A stretch of DNA of 5,702 nt from Alphaproteobacteria bacterium. GTDB lineage: Bacteria > Pseudomonadota > Alphaproteobacteria > Caulobacterales > Parvularculaceae. The first letter of the stretch is position 1. Every line of letters starts with the position of its first letter. Under the pieces are notes generated by a model. That model did not search any database and was not told where the DNA came from. It was given only the letters and a program-made list of their open reading frames with translations. The translations under genes were made by a program, and so were the position numbers. Below are positions 5,033-5,702 of the stretch, piece after piece. The stretch spans positions 1 through 5,702 of the forward strand of contig JAUIEG010000195.1 of NCBI GenBank assembly GCA_030428745.1, written 5' to 3'.

Positions 5033-5702
5033 TCAGGGCTTCTGAGCGAGCGCTGCAATATCGATGACGATGTCGGCGTTGGCCGGCAAACTGTCGAGGC
5101 AATGGCGCGTGAGGCGTTCGTAATGCTGAATGAACCGTGCGATTTCTTCGTCATTCATGATGGTCCTGGCGTCAGGGCGCGCGGCGCGCAGCTTTCGTTC
5201 CTGACGCAGCCGGTTTTCGAAAACGCTTTCCATGCTGTCGACGCGCAGTACGATCAGATAATCAAGGCGTGAAAAGAGGTCGTTGTAATCCGTCTTGAGG
5301 CGTCCATTCACATAACGCCGCCAGACGCCATCCGGGTCTTCATTTTGCTCCAACGCATTGATCGGACTTTCCAACGCCGCGTCATCCTGCGCGGGTGCGC
5401 CTACGCACCAGCCTTCAACCAGAATGATATCGACCGGCCCGATGATTTTTTGGGTTTTCGCGCTGCGGTCATCGCTTCCCTTGTCAAAGACCGGAGCGGT
5501 GACAGTCTGTCCCGTAAGCAAGTCGTCAATAGCCGCCGACATCCTAACAGCATCATGTGTTCCGGGAACGCCGCGCGTCGCCAAAAGCGGATGCACGTCC
5601 TCAGCAAGCTTTAACCGCGCGTATTTTGGAAGGTAGAAATCGTCAAGCGATACGACGGCGGTTTTGAGGTTCGCTTCTGGAAGCAACGCGTCAGCTAGAA
5701 AG
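5033..5702 (-). CDS. GLYK-type D-glycerate kinase / P-loop kinase, C-terminal part (cut by right window edge)
   Basis: These are the last 222 residues of a P-loop kinase resembling D-glycerate 3-kinase, which phosphorylates glycerate to 3-phosphoglycerate in the cytosol. Characteristic blocks are SLDDFYLP (visible residues 18-25), HPLLATRGVPGTHD (37-50), FDKGSDDR, ILVEGWCVGA, INALEQNEDPDGVWRRYVN and FIQHYERLTRH near the C-terminus. The frame remains open to the right edge: codons for FLADA precede a TTG at 5686. The family's Walker A motif (GxxGxGKS/T) must lie just upstream, so the gene starts outside the window and 5686 is not its start. The stop is 15 bases from the transporter's stop, in convergent orientation, with no clear terminator between them. 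Nothing links it to the catabolic genes except proximity. The family is well supported; the exact substrate, glycerate or another small sugar acid, is less certain. Confidence 0.88.
   Translation of the reverse strand, partial: FLADALLPEANLKTAVVSLDDFYLPKYARLKLAEDVHPLLATRGVPGTHDAVRMSAAIDDLLTGQTVTAPVFDKGSDDRSAKTQKIIGPVDIILVEGWCVGAPAQDDAALESPINALEQNEDPDGVWRRYVNGRLKTDYNDLFSRLDYLIVLRVDSMESVFENRLRQERKLRAARPDARTIMNDEEIARFIQHYERLTRHCLDSLPANADIVIDIAALAQKP

Noticed and set aside
5684..5686. TTG as the true start of the glycerate-kinase-like gene
   Set aside because: The frame stays open to the window edge with plausible family sequence (FLADA). A start here would delete the Walker A motif the family needs, so the gene is simply cut by the edge.

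Overview
This is a compact, chromosome-like stretch of moderately GC-rich DNA. By gene content it probably comes from an alphaproteobacterium, and protein resemblance is strongest to sphingomonad, hyphomonad and Parvibaculum-type aromatic degraders. That assignment is inference from recalled sequences, not from a search. It holds six protein genes, two of them cut by the window edges. I see no tRNA, rRNA, CRISPR array, insertion sequence or phage gene.

Layout, left to right. Bases 1-159 (minus) are the N-terminus of a short-chain dehydrogenase/reductase (SDR), whose remainder lies beyond the left edge. It follows, 33 bases downstream on the same strand, a beta-keto acid cleavage enzyme (BKACE/DUF849) at 193-1077. 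A divergent control region (1078-1176) carries a perfect 14-bp palindrome and separates this pair from an XRE/MmyB-type regulator (1177-2019, plus). A 207-base intergenic region with two further 17-bp palindromes and an imperfect direct repeat precedes a tetrahydrofolate-dependent LigM-type O-demethylase homologue (2227-3534, plus). A textbook intrinsic terminator follows (3554-3586). Next is an aromatic-acid MFS transporter of the AAHS/PcaK type (3701-5017, plus). Convergent to it at the right edge is the C-terminal part of a GLYK-type glycerate kinase (5033-5702, minus), which lacks its P-loop only because the window ends.

Read together, the first five genes look like a locally regulated catabolic locus. 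The transporter would import an aromatic acid and the LigM homologue would remove a methyl group to tetrahydrofolate. The SDR and BKACE would oxidise a hydroxyl to a keto group and cleave the resulting beta-keto acid with acetyl-CoA, and the XRE protein would control transcription. That these act on one substrate is inference. The kinase is probably an unrelated neighbour.

The most unusual observation is inside the LigM homologue. Compared with LigM as I remember it, about 30 consecutive residues are missing in frame after residue 230. The missing block is the one that carries the catalytic Tyr247 of LigM, while the substrate-pocket residues on either side are retained. It may be a natural variant with altered chemistry, a recent in-frame deletion, or an assembly artefact. 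I do not see a wholly new system here; most of the window is recognisable catabolic machinery.
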